In this document: piece by piece, positions 36,344-48,654 of the stretch | Position numbering within the stretch: position 1 is the first letter of the stretch | How the letters are laid out: the number at the start of each line of letters is the position of its first letter | NCBI RefSeq assembly: GCF_029227915.1 | Contig: NC_079875.1 | Span: forward strand, 32,307,501 to 32,371,500 | DNA length: 64,000 nt | DNA from: Hydractinia symbiolongicarpus | Lineage: Eukaryota > Cnidaria > Hydrozoa > Anthoathecata > Hydractiniidae | Direction: 5' to 3' | Notes under the pieces: generated by a model | Told to the model about the DNA's origin: nothing | Database searches by the model: none | Seen by the model: the letters and a program-made list of their open reading frames with translations, nothing else | Position numbers and translations under genes: made by a program

Positions 36344-38107
36344 TCACGTAATCCTCCAATACACAGCTTTTCTGTGTGTAATATTTAATGAAATTTGTCT
36401 AAATTAATCAAAGTTTTATACATAACCTTGCAGAGCTAAAGCAAGCTCGGCGGTTTACGTCACAGATACGTGCGGCGAGTTTCTTTTGATTTTCCCATCC
36501 GCAACACACAAACTGCTCGAATATTGCCCTTGATTGTTTTCTAAATGCATACATATACAATCATGTTATTTAGGCCGCTGTTTACTTAAAGAAATTCAAG
36601 CACTTTAGTTATGTGTATTTTTCTGAATTGGTTGACCAGCAAGCACTGCGTTGCAAAACTTAGCTGGTAACTTGGAAATTAGTAAATGATTTACCCACCT
36701 GACCATACCACTTCGTTGGTTCTCTAAGGTGCAAATACGGCTACATAATTTTCAACTGGTCGTATCATTCTAGGTGCCTGACTTAAAGTAGCTAGGCAGA
36801 AATTTAACTTCATATTAACATTTACATTTTTTATTCATTTTAGCTTAAATTTAGAATTCTCGTTTACTGTAAGTTCATATCTTTGTCTGCATTATTGCTT
36901 TTATATGAGGACCAGGATTTTACGAATCTCAAAGTTGCTTTTTTATTTTTTTTTTTTTGCACAAAGTTTATTTAAACAATAGTTAACTGAAACTGAATTC
37001 GTATATGGTGGACTCACTGCAGTTATATTGTGTGAAAAAGGCTTCAAAAAAGTATTTTACTTTAAAAGTCTTTTTTGCTTTTACATTTTGTGGCCTCAAC
37101 ATTTCCAAAAAGCCACCAATTACTTATAAATTCTGCTTTTTCTTTTCCTAATGACATAATGTTTATAAAATGCCTTACAGCTTTTTTATTTTTTACTTAG
37201 CAAGCTCACCTTTTATTGCGCACAGAGATCTATAACAACAACATTTTTTTTGTTTAAAACATAAATAATCCAAAAAGTTTATGAAAAGCATTATACTGTA
37301 TAGGTGAATATTTGTCATAGCACATCCGTATTTCATTCTCAACAGAGAATGCTTCACCCCGATCAGACCTCTGATCATGACGGGCGAGTATAATGCGTGT
37401 AAGTCAAATTGAAGAAGAACTACTTTGTTCATCACTAACATACTGCCATGCAGTGAGCGGGATTCCATCCGCGGTCCCCAGAACTGGGAGCCGCAGACGA
37501 ACCCACTACACACTACGTGCGGCATATGGTAGTGATGAACTCAGATAGTTTATCTGGATGGTGTGTATACATATAGGTGAATAAGGTAATAAAACATACC
37601 CACTAATAACAACCTGATATATTTTAAAACGTAATGCTACATATATTTTGTAAAAAAAAACATTTTCGATATTTTGTGCAAAATTATTTTGTCTATAAAG
37701 GATATGGGCGGCAAGATCTCCTTCAGCTAATAATTTTATGCAACGTCATTCTTTGCAAAAAGCTGCAAATTAAACCTGGCCACTTGGAAACAAGTTGAGT
37801 TTCTTTCTTTTGTTCTTATCTTGATAGTTTGCTAAGTATAGTGTGCAAGCTAGCTACTTTTCTAGTTTTATTAAACATTCCCAGCTATTGAAATATTGTC
37901 ATGCAAGCAGTATTACTTTATGATGTCTTATTTTATACTCTCATTGCTTAGTAATGCTTTATATTAAAATGTTCATTTCGAAAACATGATACTCCTCCAC
38001 CATTTTAATACGCTTCCTGTTCGTCACAGACTCGCCGCCTCGCCAAAATATTTTGTATGACGCAATAATTATGTTTCATATCCACGCCAATCAGGTTTCA
38101 TATCGGA

Positions 38108-38173
38108 CCAGCCTCTTCCAGGGCCATGTTCGTATCGCCGTCCCAGGGTCAGAAAGGATACAAGATGCCCTGA
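38108..38173 (-). repeat. Inverted dispersed repeat, right copy
   Basis: Reverse-complement partner of 36278-36343. The flanking sequence beyond the 66 bp does not match clearly between the copies. Confidence 0.7.
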
Positions 38174-38536
38174 TGATGAGGCTATCCAGAGGCCGTTTGA
38201 ATAGGCCACAGCATACTCTCGTTCCCAGGGGTTGCATCACAAAGGCAAAAAACACTGGGAAAGAGGGTGGAGCCACAGTGCTCTTTCAGGAACTGACCAA
38301 ACCGGTTTTGGTCATTTTGTCACCGCAAAGCTTGAGTAAAAACGCAGCATATATTTTTACTTGCAAAGAGTAAGATAAATAGTGTAGTTCGATATTTTGC
38401 AAAATAGAAAACAAACTAACGTGTTCTCAATTACAATGTATAAATGGAGTACCCTATCCACCACATATACTTTGCTAATCATTTTTGTACCCGTCACTCT
38501 AAAACAATACCTATCACAGAGATTTGAAACACGAAA

Positions 38537-38596
38537 CACACCCTCGATTTTTGTCTTCTCTCATATCCGAATGACATAAATCCCTGGGAACGAGGG
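38537..38596. repeat. Tiny inverted-repeat unit
   Basis: About 60 bp bounded by CACCCTCG and CGAGGGTG. Read on the minus strand it resembles the start of the dispersed repeat at 14165 (CCCTCGTTCCCAGGG, GATATGAGAGAAGAC). Confidence 0.5.
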
Positions 38597-39087
38597 TGAC
38601 CCATACGTATATAATATCCACATTGAAGTGCCGGTTTTTTTGACACTGAAGCAAGATTTTATGCCCCTGTTCCTTAAAAAGCTGACGAGGACCTTAGCAG
38701 CCTGCTTAGTATCAGGGACGACGCATATCACGTTAACAGAAAGCCGCATAAGAAACCTTCATACAGAACGACATTTCTATAACGCGTTTGATGTTAGTGG
38801 AGGGAAAGAAATAAAATTATGATGGGGTATTGTACAAAATCAGAATGTTGGAAAATGAAACCTAGCGATCCACCTTTAAATTTATGACACAACGTATGGA
38901 TACGAACTTGTTTTAAATTAGCTAAAAAAGGATGTTTTTTCCTCCACGATTCTTATTTTGAATGTTTTGTTCGTCGAAAAATCTAATTTGAAACTCGACA
39001 TCATAAATCAAACAAACTAGACATATATGATATGAAAATATATTTAAAACTAAATCATCTATTTACAATTTCTCAAGCTGGATAATT

Positions 39088-42000
39088 TTAAAACACTTGA
39101 ATGCGATTATTGCTCAAATCTGACACTATGATGTAACCATTTGGTGTAACTGCCACACTCTCTGGAAAAGACAACTGTCCGTCACCATTCCCTTCCGAAC
39201 CAATACATTTGACCATCTTGCCACTGTACGTCAGTATTTGTAGTCGATGGTTTCCCATGTCTGAAACAATAACATTGTTGGCGATATCCATAGAGAGTCC
39301 ACGAGGGTGGTTGAACTGCCCGTCTTGTTGACCTTGTACTCCAAACAACTGGATAAACTTCCCTCTCCGATCAAAGATTTGTATCCGATGATTTTTAGAG
39401 TCAGACACCAAGACATGTTCGTTCTCTGGATTCACAGCAACGTAGCAAGGAGAATTGAACTGACCAGCTCGGTCACCGTGCGATCCAAACTTCATGACAA
39501 ACTTACCTTCAGCGGTGAAGATTTGGATTCGATGGTTGTCTGTGTCTGCGACAATTATTTCCCGAGAAATAGTAGAAACTGTTATGCCCCATGGTGATTT
39601 AAAATGACCGTTCTTCGCTCCTTCTCTTCCAAACTTCGCTATAAAATTTCCATTTCTACCAAAAACCTGGACGCGATTATTTCCGTTGTCGCAAACAACG
39701 AGTCTATTATTTGGCGACACAGCAACGTCTGTCGGACAGTTAAACTCCCCTTTTCTGTCTCCATGGGAACCAAACATGTGAACAAACTCTCCTCTCGGTC
39801 CGAAAGTTTGCACTCGATGGTTGTAACTATCAGCAACGTAAATAAATCCTTCCAAGTCGCTTGCCACACCAAACGGAGACTTGAATTCTCGACGTTTCGA
39901 ACCATATTGTCCAAACTTGAACAAGCTTGTACCGACTTCGTTGTACTCTCGCCTATTTATGACGACGATTTTGAACGGGCTACCACGTATCGGCTTTTCT
40001 TGCATTGTGATTTGAAGCAAGTGTTTTCCGCTGACATCAGGTACAAAACTTATGGTGTATGTACCGTCGTCTAAAATAGATGATATTCGATTTAATTTGC
40101 ACGTGGTCTATGGTGAGTTCAACCAAGGAAGCGTCGCTGTGATTGGCTAAAAGACATACTTTTAAAGGCGTGTTTGAATTGTTTTACTTGTGTCTGTTTT
40201 TTGTTTGAAAAAATCTTGCATATAATTTTTATCTTTCTATTTTTTAAATTAAACTTACAGCCAAAACTGTCCCTATTTCGGAATAAAAAGCACGACTATC
40301 CTTGGTTGAACTCACTTTAAAAAAAAGAGTTGCGTTGTTTAGTCCGAAAGAGGGACTTACAACGCCATCATATAAACATGCTCATTTAAATCCTACTCTT
40401 TTCACAATTTTAGAGTCACGTGGGGGTTTAGGTTTAGCTCTCAGTTTTGTCGCCAGTATTCTGTCGGGAGTTCGACGCGTTTGACGTGTAATCTTACCGT
40501 TATCTTCCGCCGTCATCACTTTTCTGGTTTCATCTGGGAGAACCAAAGTCGCTTCGACGCGATCACTACCTGTGCATTTTTTCCCATGTCTGTTTTGAGC
40601 GTGTACCACTATGCTTGTTTCGATTCCAACCCTGGGTGTTTCTAAGCCGTCACCTTCAGCGTAAGAAAGCGACGCAAATGTTTGACTTGAAGAGATTTTA
40701 CCTAGACAATCAATAGTGTTGAGTGCAGGGTCAACGTCTGCAATGTATTGAATAGAATCATCTTCTTCTGGGTCCAATTTAATAGAAAGTTTATTTAGTT
40801 CTTGTAGCCTCGATTTGATTTGTAAAATTTCAACCTCGTTTCCAAACTTTAAGACATTATCTGCAAAACTACAGCAGCCAGTTATCTTCCCTAATTCTAA
40901 TTCAACGCCATCCGATTGTAAACTGAGTGTCTTTTGCTTAGCTGTATATACGCGATCTAAATCGCCAATAAGTTTATCTTTTGACAGTAATAACGCGTCT
41001 ATACGTGCTTGTGTTTTGGCGTTAATTTCACTGACTATCGATGCGCGACAGTCTTTTAATGTTCCCTGCATAGATGTTATATTTCGAATAGTCGATTTAA
41101 GAACAGGAATGTGTTTCTTTGTTTGCACCAGAAGTTCTTCTATTATAGGTTTCTGTTGTGGCATAGCCTCTTTGGGGTAGACAAACTGATGTTCGCGATG
41201 TTCTAATATCGTACAGACGCGACACACTGCTTCGTCGCATGTGTTGCAGAAATACTTAATCACGTTACGGGTGTGATATCGACAAAATGTGAGCGTGTAT
41301 TTATCGAGGGATTGTCGATCGCTGTATTCTTCTTCTTCCATTGATATGATGCGATGGTCAAGGGTAGTGCGTCCTCGTTTGTGATCAGCTATGCAGCTTC
41401 CACATAACACTAAGTCACACTCTATGCATCTAAAAAATGGTATAATGTTAACACTTTACGCAAACTGAAAAAAGCGCAAATAAAATAACAGACTGCATCT
41501 GTTTCTTACTGATGAGATGTATCCACGTCTCACGGCTCATCAGTACTCTTAGCAGAAACTGTTTTCTTAGAAAATTATTTTTAAATAAATTTTCCTCAAA
41601 TAATTATTTTTTTGCAAGAGGTCTAAATTCCCAAGATTCTACCCAACAATAATTCACAAACGCACTTTTATTTATACTAGTTAACAAAAGTTTATAAGAA
41701 CATTCAGGCTGAGATTTCGCAAAAAATTAGAAACATAAAGAAAGTTATCAGCCTAGTTTTTCCATGCACAAGGCTGAAAAAAATGTAAGCACCAAACGCA
41801 TCCAACCTCACCTAAATTTTAAATGTTCTGTTTAAAAACAAGACATGTGGGTGAGTTTGCAGAGAGTATTTTTGCGCAACACGTTCAAAAGAGCTATTGC
41901 TTAAAGTCGCGTCGCATCAAAGGAGATATTGAACAAACCTTGATATGGCGTTATCATGTTCTTGACACTGTTCACACTTCTCTCCTTTCTTTTTCTCTTT

Positions 42001-42285
42001 TTTAATTTCTTCAATTTTTAGTTGGACAAGATCTAGCATACTGTTAACAAAGAAGTTTGTTTTCAACTTATCCAAGCCGTCCTCGGGAATCTTAGTTTCT
42101 TCACGACATGTCGGACACGTGACGTTATCACGTGGTTGTTGATTGGTAATCTTGTGTAAGCATTGACAGCAGAACGTATGCAGACATGCTAAAAACTTCG
42201 GTTCCGTGAACCTATCCAAACATATAGCGCATATAAGTTGCTCGTGAATATTTTCGATTACTTGGGATGATGAAGCAGTTGCCAT
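39088..42285 (-). CDS. TRIM-NHL protein (RING, B-boxes, coiled coil, filamin, six NHL repeats)
   Basis: Exons 42285-41939, 41429-40498 and 40070-39088 join with matching phases to 2262 nt, 753 aa. Order: RING (CAICLDRF, CLHTFCCQCLH, CPTCREE; about residues 19-65), B-box 1 (CEQCQEHDN to DHR), B-box 2 (CRYHTRN, YFCNTCDEAVCRVC, HREH), coiled coil (about 190-330), filamin-type domain split over exons 2 and 3 (DDGTYTISFVPDVSGKHLL, GSPF), six NHL repeats ending SNNRIQVF. This is the layout of TRIM2/TRIM3 and TRIM71/LIN-41: ubiquitin ligases or RNA-binding repressors. Which orthologue is not settled. The ATG at 42285 (AAAATGGC) fits best; an in-frame ATG at 42354 would add 23 residues. Confidence 0.9.
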
Positions 42286-43173
42286 TTTACTGGAAGATTG
42301 TTGCAGCCACAATAAGCATGAAAAACCAAAGTCCGAGGGTAAACTACTAAACAACTGATTTTAAAAACTTTATTTCGGATGTTTCTCAATGTTACCAAAA
42401 CCTACTTGTCTCGTCACCATTTCCCATTTCGAGGCTTCATATTTTTTTCATAATTATTCGCTTCATTGAAGTCTTCTCGCCGCAGTCCTGGAGTGTGATC
42501 GACCAAATTACACTTCCTTACCAGGAATGTTTAATCCGATAGGAAAGTTAGGCGACTAAGATCAAAAGGATTGGTAACTAAATACGTGAGATCATGAAAA
42601 CTGAAATCATGCGTGTAACTTAATTTTATTGCGCATGTTTTCTAGCGAGTGGTTCTGTATGTTTTATACGACTACTTTATTTAGCAAATTTAAAAAAAAC
42701 TCGAAATTTTTCATTATCAGGGAATAAATTTTAAACAATTTCAACGAATTTCGCGGATCATTAAAAATTTCGGACATTAAAGTCACCAAACTTTATAAAA
42801 AATAGTAAAAACAACCTAAAAAATTCTAAAACTGAAAACTAAAGGTTAATTCGACATTAAAAAAAAAAATACAAAAACGTCGTTATATAATTTCTTCGAA
42901 AATAATTTCTCTTCCACAAATCAAATACGAAGCAAGATGTCAAATGGATTATATTAAAATAGTATTTTTACAAACAAAATAGAAATGTTTTGCGAATCGC
43001 TGCGAGTTGCTGCTAGCCTCAAGAAGTGTATAAAAAATAATTTTATAAAACAACAACTAAAAACAAAAGAAACCATCTCAGCATGAAATGTTAGTTGTAA
43101 ATTCACATGTTCCTTCATACAACTTTCACTGACCACACAATGTTGAACGATGACGTCACTAGAGCTCACTCTT
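42286..43173. other. Intergenic
   Basis: Between the TRIM gene 5' end and the MRH gene stop. Only an AT-rich frame at 42954-43310 is open; part of it is the antisense or other-frame reading of the MRH last exon. Nothing supported. Confidence 0.5.
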
Positions 43174-45694
43174 TCAATCCACAGAAGTATATTCGTTTTT
43201 ACTGCGATCTTCCGAATGACACGTGACTGTTGCCATAGTAAATGCAAATCCGTCCTACAATAAAAAATAAAACGACAGTCCGTGTCATGTTCCTGTAGCG
43301 ATGTCACCATAATAACGATGTCATCGGAAAACGCACGAGACAGTCAAGAAATTTGCAGATACCGATCAGTTTCTGTGAAATATAAAGTCTAAACAATCCA
43401 AACTTTTTTCTTCCAAGACCTTATTCATTTTGGAAATTTAATATTGAACATAGACAAGACTTTTTGAATTACTTTTCGCCATTATTGAAGATATTATTTT
43501 TCGCCAAAGTGCTTGTTAGGGCAAACATTGTTTACTGTTCGTATTAGTTATCCTTAGATCAAAATTGATATGTTTCAAATTTACTGATTTTCAGTCAGAA
43601 AAAAATCACAATTGCGCCACCAGCACGTAACCGAACGCACTTTATGATAAAAGAAAATAACTTAACATGCCTTTTATTTTGATTACAATGAACACGATTC
43701 TGATTACTTAACCACTAAATACCGCTTATATAATATATATATAATATATTTTTTTTTTATTTTGCTCTTGTGCCCTTTTACGCCCGAGGTCAATATTAAG
43801 TTACAAGGGCGTAAAATACCCCATAGCGTAAAATACCGCCATTTTTATTTCTGCTTTTTTTCGATATTTCTAAGCTCTAAATATTTAGAAACATAAAGTG
43901 GGTATGTGTGGGTATACATATTGTGATACATACATATTATTTTTTCATTCTTCTTTGAGGTGACCTTAATAAACTCAAATAGAAATTTGTTCATTTTTGC
44001 GCCCCATAATGGTAACAAGAAGCCTGGAAACAACTTAAAAGTCATAAAATCTGAATATCCATTATCTTTAGAAGTTAATTGACACAATTTGGACACTAAA
44101 CACCTCCCTAAAAAGGGCGCATTGACACAATAAATTTATTGCCATTTTTCGTATTTTTGCTGATGTCACCATTGCCACGTGGTCAGACATAAAAATGAGG
44201 CTGCCATTTTTGTTAGTTTGTGATGGGTTTGATATATGTAGAGTATCTCTGAAGTAGTGGTTCAGAATATACAGGGGTAGTACGTGAATAGGGTTAAAAC
44301 TCAGTTTTCATGCATTTTGATCAAAATCATTCCTCGGAATAGAAACGACTGGTGAAAAACAAATCAATCGAATATATAATGACAAAAAAAACGCAGTTTT
44401 TGAATTAGGATACCATTGCATTTTATAAGAATCGCGTATTGCTTCGAAATAAGAACGTTAATGTGGACACACTTACCATGATTAACTCTGGTAGATCACT
44501 CCAAAATTCTCTCTGTGGAATCATATCTTTTCCTGTGTGACCACGCACACGATTGATGAGAATTCCCAGCAAGAAATACAATACAACCGCAGGAAAAAAT
44601 CTGAAAATACACACACACACAACATTAAGAAAGCGCTTGATCATCTAAAAACTTTTGACAAAAAATAAACAGTCAGTGAAAAACTTACAGGATGAGTATA
44701 AAAGAACCAGTGCTGATATTTTTTGTTCGTGAATCGTCTGGCGATAGTTTCAAACATGCACCAGAGTAGTTGAAACTCACTGTGTACTAAGATAAGACAG
44801 AAAGATTTATATAAATACAACTATGGGGATCGTTGTTCGGTTACAGGACAGAAAGCGTAAGAAAATCATTAGACATTTGACAATTACAGACACAACCCAC
44901 TTCACAAGTATTGTTGTTAAACAGCACTAAATCTGGCTTGGGAGCCTCAGAGCCACCATGCTGCTTCCTGACATTTCGCTTCCAGACCTTACTTTTGTCA
45001 CACGTGAAAACAAAAGTGGTTGTTACTTTCTTTCTACCATTTTTGCATTGTAAATATTGCCCAGGGTACTGTGCTCTAAAACCCTTCGCATCATGATCTA
45101 AAGTGAAAAAATTTAACGTTATTTATACCTCACATTCTCATTCAGTATTCTTAAATAAATAAATAGAATACTGATGCCATTTACATTATCCATACTTCAC
45201 AAAAAAACAACAACGATGAAAGCACAAATTTTTCTTTCATGTCTGAGAAGGTTTTAAGACGTTACAGATTTCAAGAAACAGTATTACAGATTTTATATTT
45301 GCATACATTGCCATTACAAACACACATCAAATAAATATCAACACTGGGCCGCATCCAACGACCTTGATACGTTTAGTATTAAGAAAACCTGGTGGAGCTT
45401 TATGTAGCATATGTAGCATACATAAAGAAAATAAATAGTGAACACTAAAAAAACCAACACTTACTTTCATGAAATGGATGTGATACTGTTTCACCTAGAA
45501 AGTTTATATAATCTTCAGTGTTCAGATAGTTGACACACACCGAACCAGCACACTGAAAATACATCGACTGACATAAATTAAAGTATATGCGACACGTTGA
45601 ATTATTTGCGTCTGTTGAGTTAAGAAAGATTAAATCTGGTTCAGGAATAGGTGGGCAGTCTTTTGGCGGAAGGTCGAAATACCAATAGCTGGGA
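43174..45694 (-). CDS. MRH-domain membrane protein, mannose-6-phosphate-receptor-like (5' partial)
   Basis: Five exons in phase: 45694-45465, 45097-44901, 44786-44689, 44600-44477, 43254-43174 (stop TGA). The luminal part has the M6P-receptor-homology pattern of cysteines and aromatic strands (YFNLCQSMYFQCAGSVC, GQYLQCKNGRKK, TTFVFTCD, YTVSFNYSGACL). A single membrane helix follows (GSFILILFFPAVVLYFLLG), then a cytoplasmic tail with KDMIPQREFWSDLPELIMDG, a motif at the same place in M6PR-like sorting receptors, and a polar end. Expected role: binding phosphomannosyl or other glycans in the Golgi/endosome system; ligand specificity is inferred. The exon(s) coding the signal peptide are not found; the first exon listed starts in phase 2. 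Confidence 0.75.
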
Positions 45695-45876
45695 CTAAAA
45701 GGAATATATACATTGTTATACATTGTTGTCAAAAAGAAATATACAGTGGTAAAATATAAACAATGGTTGTTATAAGTTTTTAAAAAACCTCCTCTGTGTT
45801 AATCAAACCAAATCCTAAGTTACAGAGTGGTAAAAAAAACAAGACGTCTGGCACGAGTAAAACAGCACCGTTTTAA

Positions 45877-45911
45877 CCCTATCCGGTCCGGGGTTTTTAG
45901 AACATACTATG

Positions 45912-45943
<32 letters not shown>

Positions 45944-46637
45944 CGGTTCCGCCCCCCCTCAATAACTTTTCATAGGATTGTTCAAATTGAATCAAACTTG
46001 GCACACTTATAGTACGTCATAAAAGGAACAAAATGGCGGCAATAACTTTTTGCTTGCGTCAGCACATTTTCTATGACGTCATCAGAAGCTTGAAAATTGT
46101 TAAAAATGCCACTATCTGCTTAAAATATTATTACTTTTGTTCTAGAGCGAATTTTTAGATTCTGTTTGAAGTTTCTGAAAGCTAAATAAAAATTTTTTAA
46201 CATATCTTCCGGTTTTTACATGGATCGGATAAAAAATTGCCAAAAATTGCCCGAAAATCCGTTTTTTTCCGATTTTCGGGTAAAATCCGACAAAATCGGG
46301 AAATCGGATTAGTCACGTGTCAAAATTATTCAAAATGATTCTTCTTGATGAAACAAAGTTGTGTTGCAAGTTTCAAGTTATAAGGATAATCCTAACAGGA
46401 GTTATTATATTTTCCCCATTATAAGGATTTCATAGAGATTTTAGGGGTAGTTTCGAGTAATGGCCAATATCAAAGCCTCTGAAAGGTATGGGACCTAAAA
46501 ATTTAGCATGCAGGTGTCTAATAGATAAATGTTGAAACTCAGTAAGTATCATAGCCATATAAGAAAGCAATCAGGAGTTATTAAAAAAAAACCGTCAGGG
46601 AGGGGCGGAATTCGCCCCCCCCCTGGACCGAATAGGG
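45877..46637. mobile_element. piggyBac-type MITE with TTAA target duplication
   Basis: 761 bp flanked on both sides by TTAA. Termini are CCCTATCCGGTCCGGGG on the left and the reverse complement of CCCTATTCGGTCCAGGG on the right. TTAA duplication and CCCT ends are the signature of the piggyBac superfamily. No transposase inside. A run of 29 G (45915-45943) stands near the left end and a C-rich tract near the right end; GGGCGG.TTCCGCCCC-like stems are present at both. Confidence 0.8.
45915..45943 (+). repeat. Homopolymer run of 29 G
   Basis: Uninterrupted G tract followed by CGGTTCCGCCCCCC. Strong quadruplex potential; the true length may be uncertain because such runs are prone to sequencing error. 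Confidence 0.9.
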
Positions 46638-48649
46638 TTAAGAGGGTTAAGAGATTTTTTAATGCTTTCGAAGTGGTTTCTGCAACCCTTATATGCTGCA
46701 AATATTAAATCTATATCCTTTTATAGACAATAGAAAACATTATCTATTTTTGAGAGGCCAACATGTTTTATACAGAATAATTACGGTAAATGATCTAACT
46801 GCCCAGAAACTACACCATTATGCATAGTAAACGAAAAAAAATGTAGCACCTTGGGTGTAGCACCTACATTCGAATATTTTATCAAAAAAGTTTATCAATA
46901 ATGTCTAAAAAATTAAGCATAAACTTGCAGCAAATTAACACAACTAAGTGAAAAATGTAAATAATTCTCGTGGAAGTTACTTTTTCTCTTAAATTTCTCT
47001 TAAATTTAAAATTGAGTAATATAATTTTGTAACATGAGCGAAACATTTTGAACTTGTAACTAATCTGAGGTGATCTAATTCACATTGGCACATGGCAAAT
47101 GCAGAGGTGAAAGCCAAGGTCATTTGGAAAGAAAACAAGTTTATGTCAGCAAGATTTTGCCAAGGCAAATTTTTCCTTCGCAATCTATAGAAACCTTCAA
47201 TTGCCTTGTATAGAAGATAAAAAAGCATGCAAGAATTAATAAAAAGTGGTTGCTGAGCATTTTACTTACTTACCCTAAATAGAATTACAGTAGTATAAAT
47301 GTGAACAAGATGGCTTTAAAAATAAAGTTTTTGCCAACGTGAAATTGTGGATTGCTGAGGCGTATCATAAAAAAATTCACGTCAACATTTTTTTGCCGTC
47401 ATGAAATGGGGAAATGCCAATGAAAAACAGTATAATGGAGGACTGCATCTGCAAAAAATTGCAAACGCAAGAAATTGTAGCGTTCTTTTGATAATGCCGA
47501 TAACATACATACTTGTTTCTCCTTCTTGCCTTTTGATATCACTTTGTGTTTGTTTTTTGTGTCACATACACATTTCATTCTCATATCAAAAAACTCCATG
47601 AGCCTCTTAGAAAAGGTTGCATGAATTTAAGTCCAGATACTAGGCTAAGCGCCAAGCACATCCTACAATTTCGATCAGGTGTGTTTAGCTATGTGTGTTT
47701 AGTCACATGGTCATGATGATAACGCTGCTAATTCTGAATCAAAAACGTTTGCTGATTTAAACTGTACACAACAAAAACTCTGTCTATGTGGCTATTCCTG
47801 TATGTTTTCTACACTTTTGCAGACTTTTTAGCCCACAAAAAACCCACAACATTTTCGTGGGGAAAGTAGCAAAACAAGTCAACTCATCCTCAGTACCTGT
47901 TACAAGCTCATCTAAGCTCTAGTACATGTTATAAATATTAAAGCAAAAACAAGCTGTCAACAACGGTTTATTTTTATATATATATATAAATAAAATACGT
48001 TTTGTATTACAAAATCCTAGGCTGTGGCTAAATAAACCGTGCCTCAACTGAAAACATTATTTTCAGGTGAGGCATCTTTTGATCATGGAATTAAGATGCA
48101 GCTCATTTGCTACAGAATTAAGAACCGCTCTGGCCAGAATTAATTTTTTTACGATATCAAATTTTTATTGGGTATATTAAAAATTTCCATAACTAAAGAA
48201 GTATTATGTTTCAGAATTAATGCAATACACCATTAGAAAGAAGAATAAATTGTCTACAAGAAGAGAAAAATAGCTTTTGAAGTTAAACATAATTGAAAGA
48301 AATATGCCATGAATAGATTTTTGTTTTGATGTTTGTAGATTTTTTTATGATAATTTGGAGATGTTTGCAAAGAAAAACAATATGAAAAAGTTTTTTGTGC
48401 CTGTCTTGAGAAATGGCAGTAGTAACGTATTATTATGTGATAGGCATTAAAATAAATTCATTTTATATAAAAGTTTTTTCTAAAATTAAGTTTTCCAACA
48501 CCCGTTCAACATTCAAATTTGAGCTGATAAAATAAAAAATTACACAACATGTATATAGCTGTTTATTTATGTCACAATATCAATAATATTTTCCCACAGG
48601 AATCAAATACGTAAATAATATAAGCATAATATACCATTTACCTAGAGTG
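46638..48649. other. No supported gene
   Basis: About 2 kb between the MITE and the piggyBac fossil. A minus-strand frame at 46989-47228 and overlapping frames at 47399-47601 have no domain and no good splice context. An (AT)n stretch lies at about 47977-47995. The missing 5' exon of the MRH gene may be here but I could not identify it. Confidence 0.45.
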
Positions 48650-48654
48650 ATAGG

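Larger units (their letters stand above)
35654..39087. other. Repeat-rich intergenic region
   Basis: No supported gene. Contains a hairpin at 36006-36042, an inverted repeat pair (36278-36343 and 38108-38173), a tiny inverted-repeat unit (38537-38596) and short palindromes near 37340-37380. Open frames on either strand are inside these repeats and have no domain. Confidence 0.6.

Noticed and set aside
38053-38373. 106-codon plus-strand frame
   Set aside because: It overlaps the inverted dispersed repeat and has no domain.
42286-42354. In-frame upstream ATG of the TRIM gene
   Set aside because: Possible, but the ATG at 42285 has a better context and lies right before the RING as in other TRIM proteins.
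46989-47228. 79-codon minus-strand frame considered as the missing 5' exon of the MRH gene
   Set aside because: The short hydrophobic start ends in the wrong phase for the exon at 45694 and lacks a good donor.
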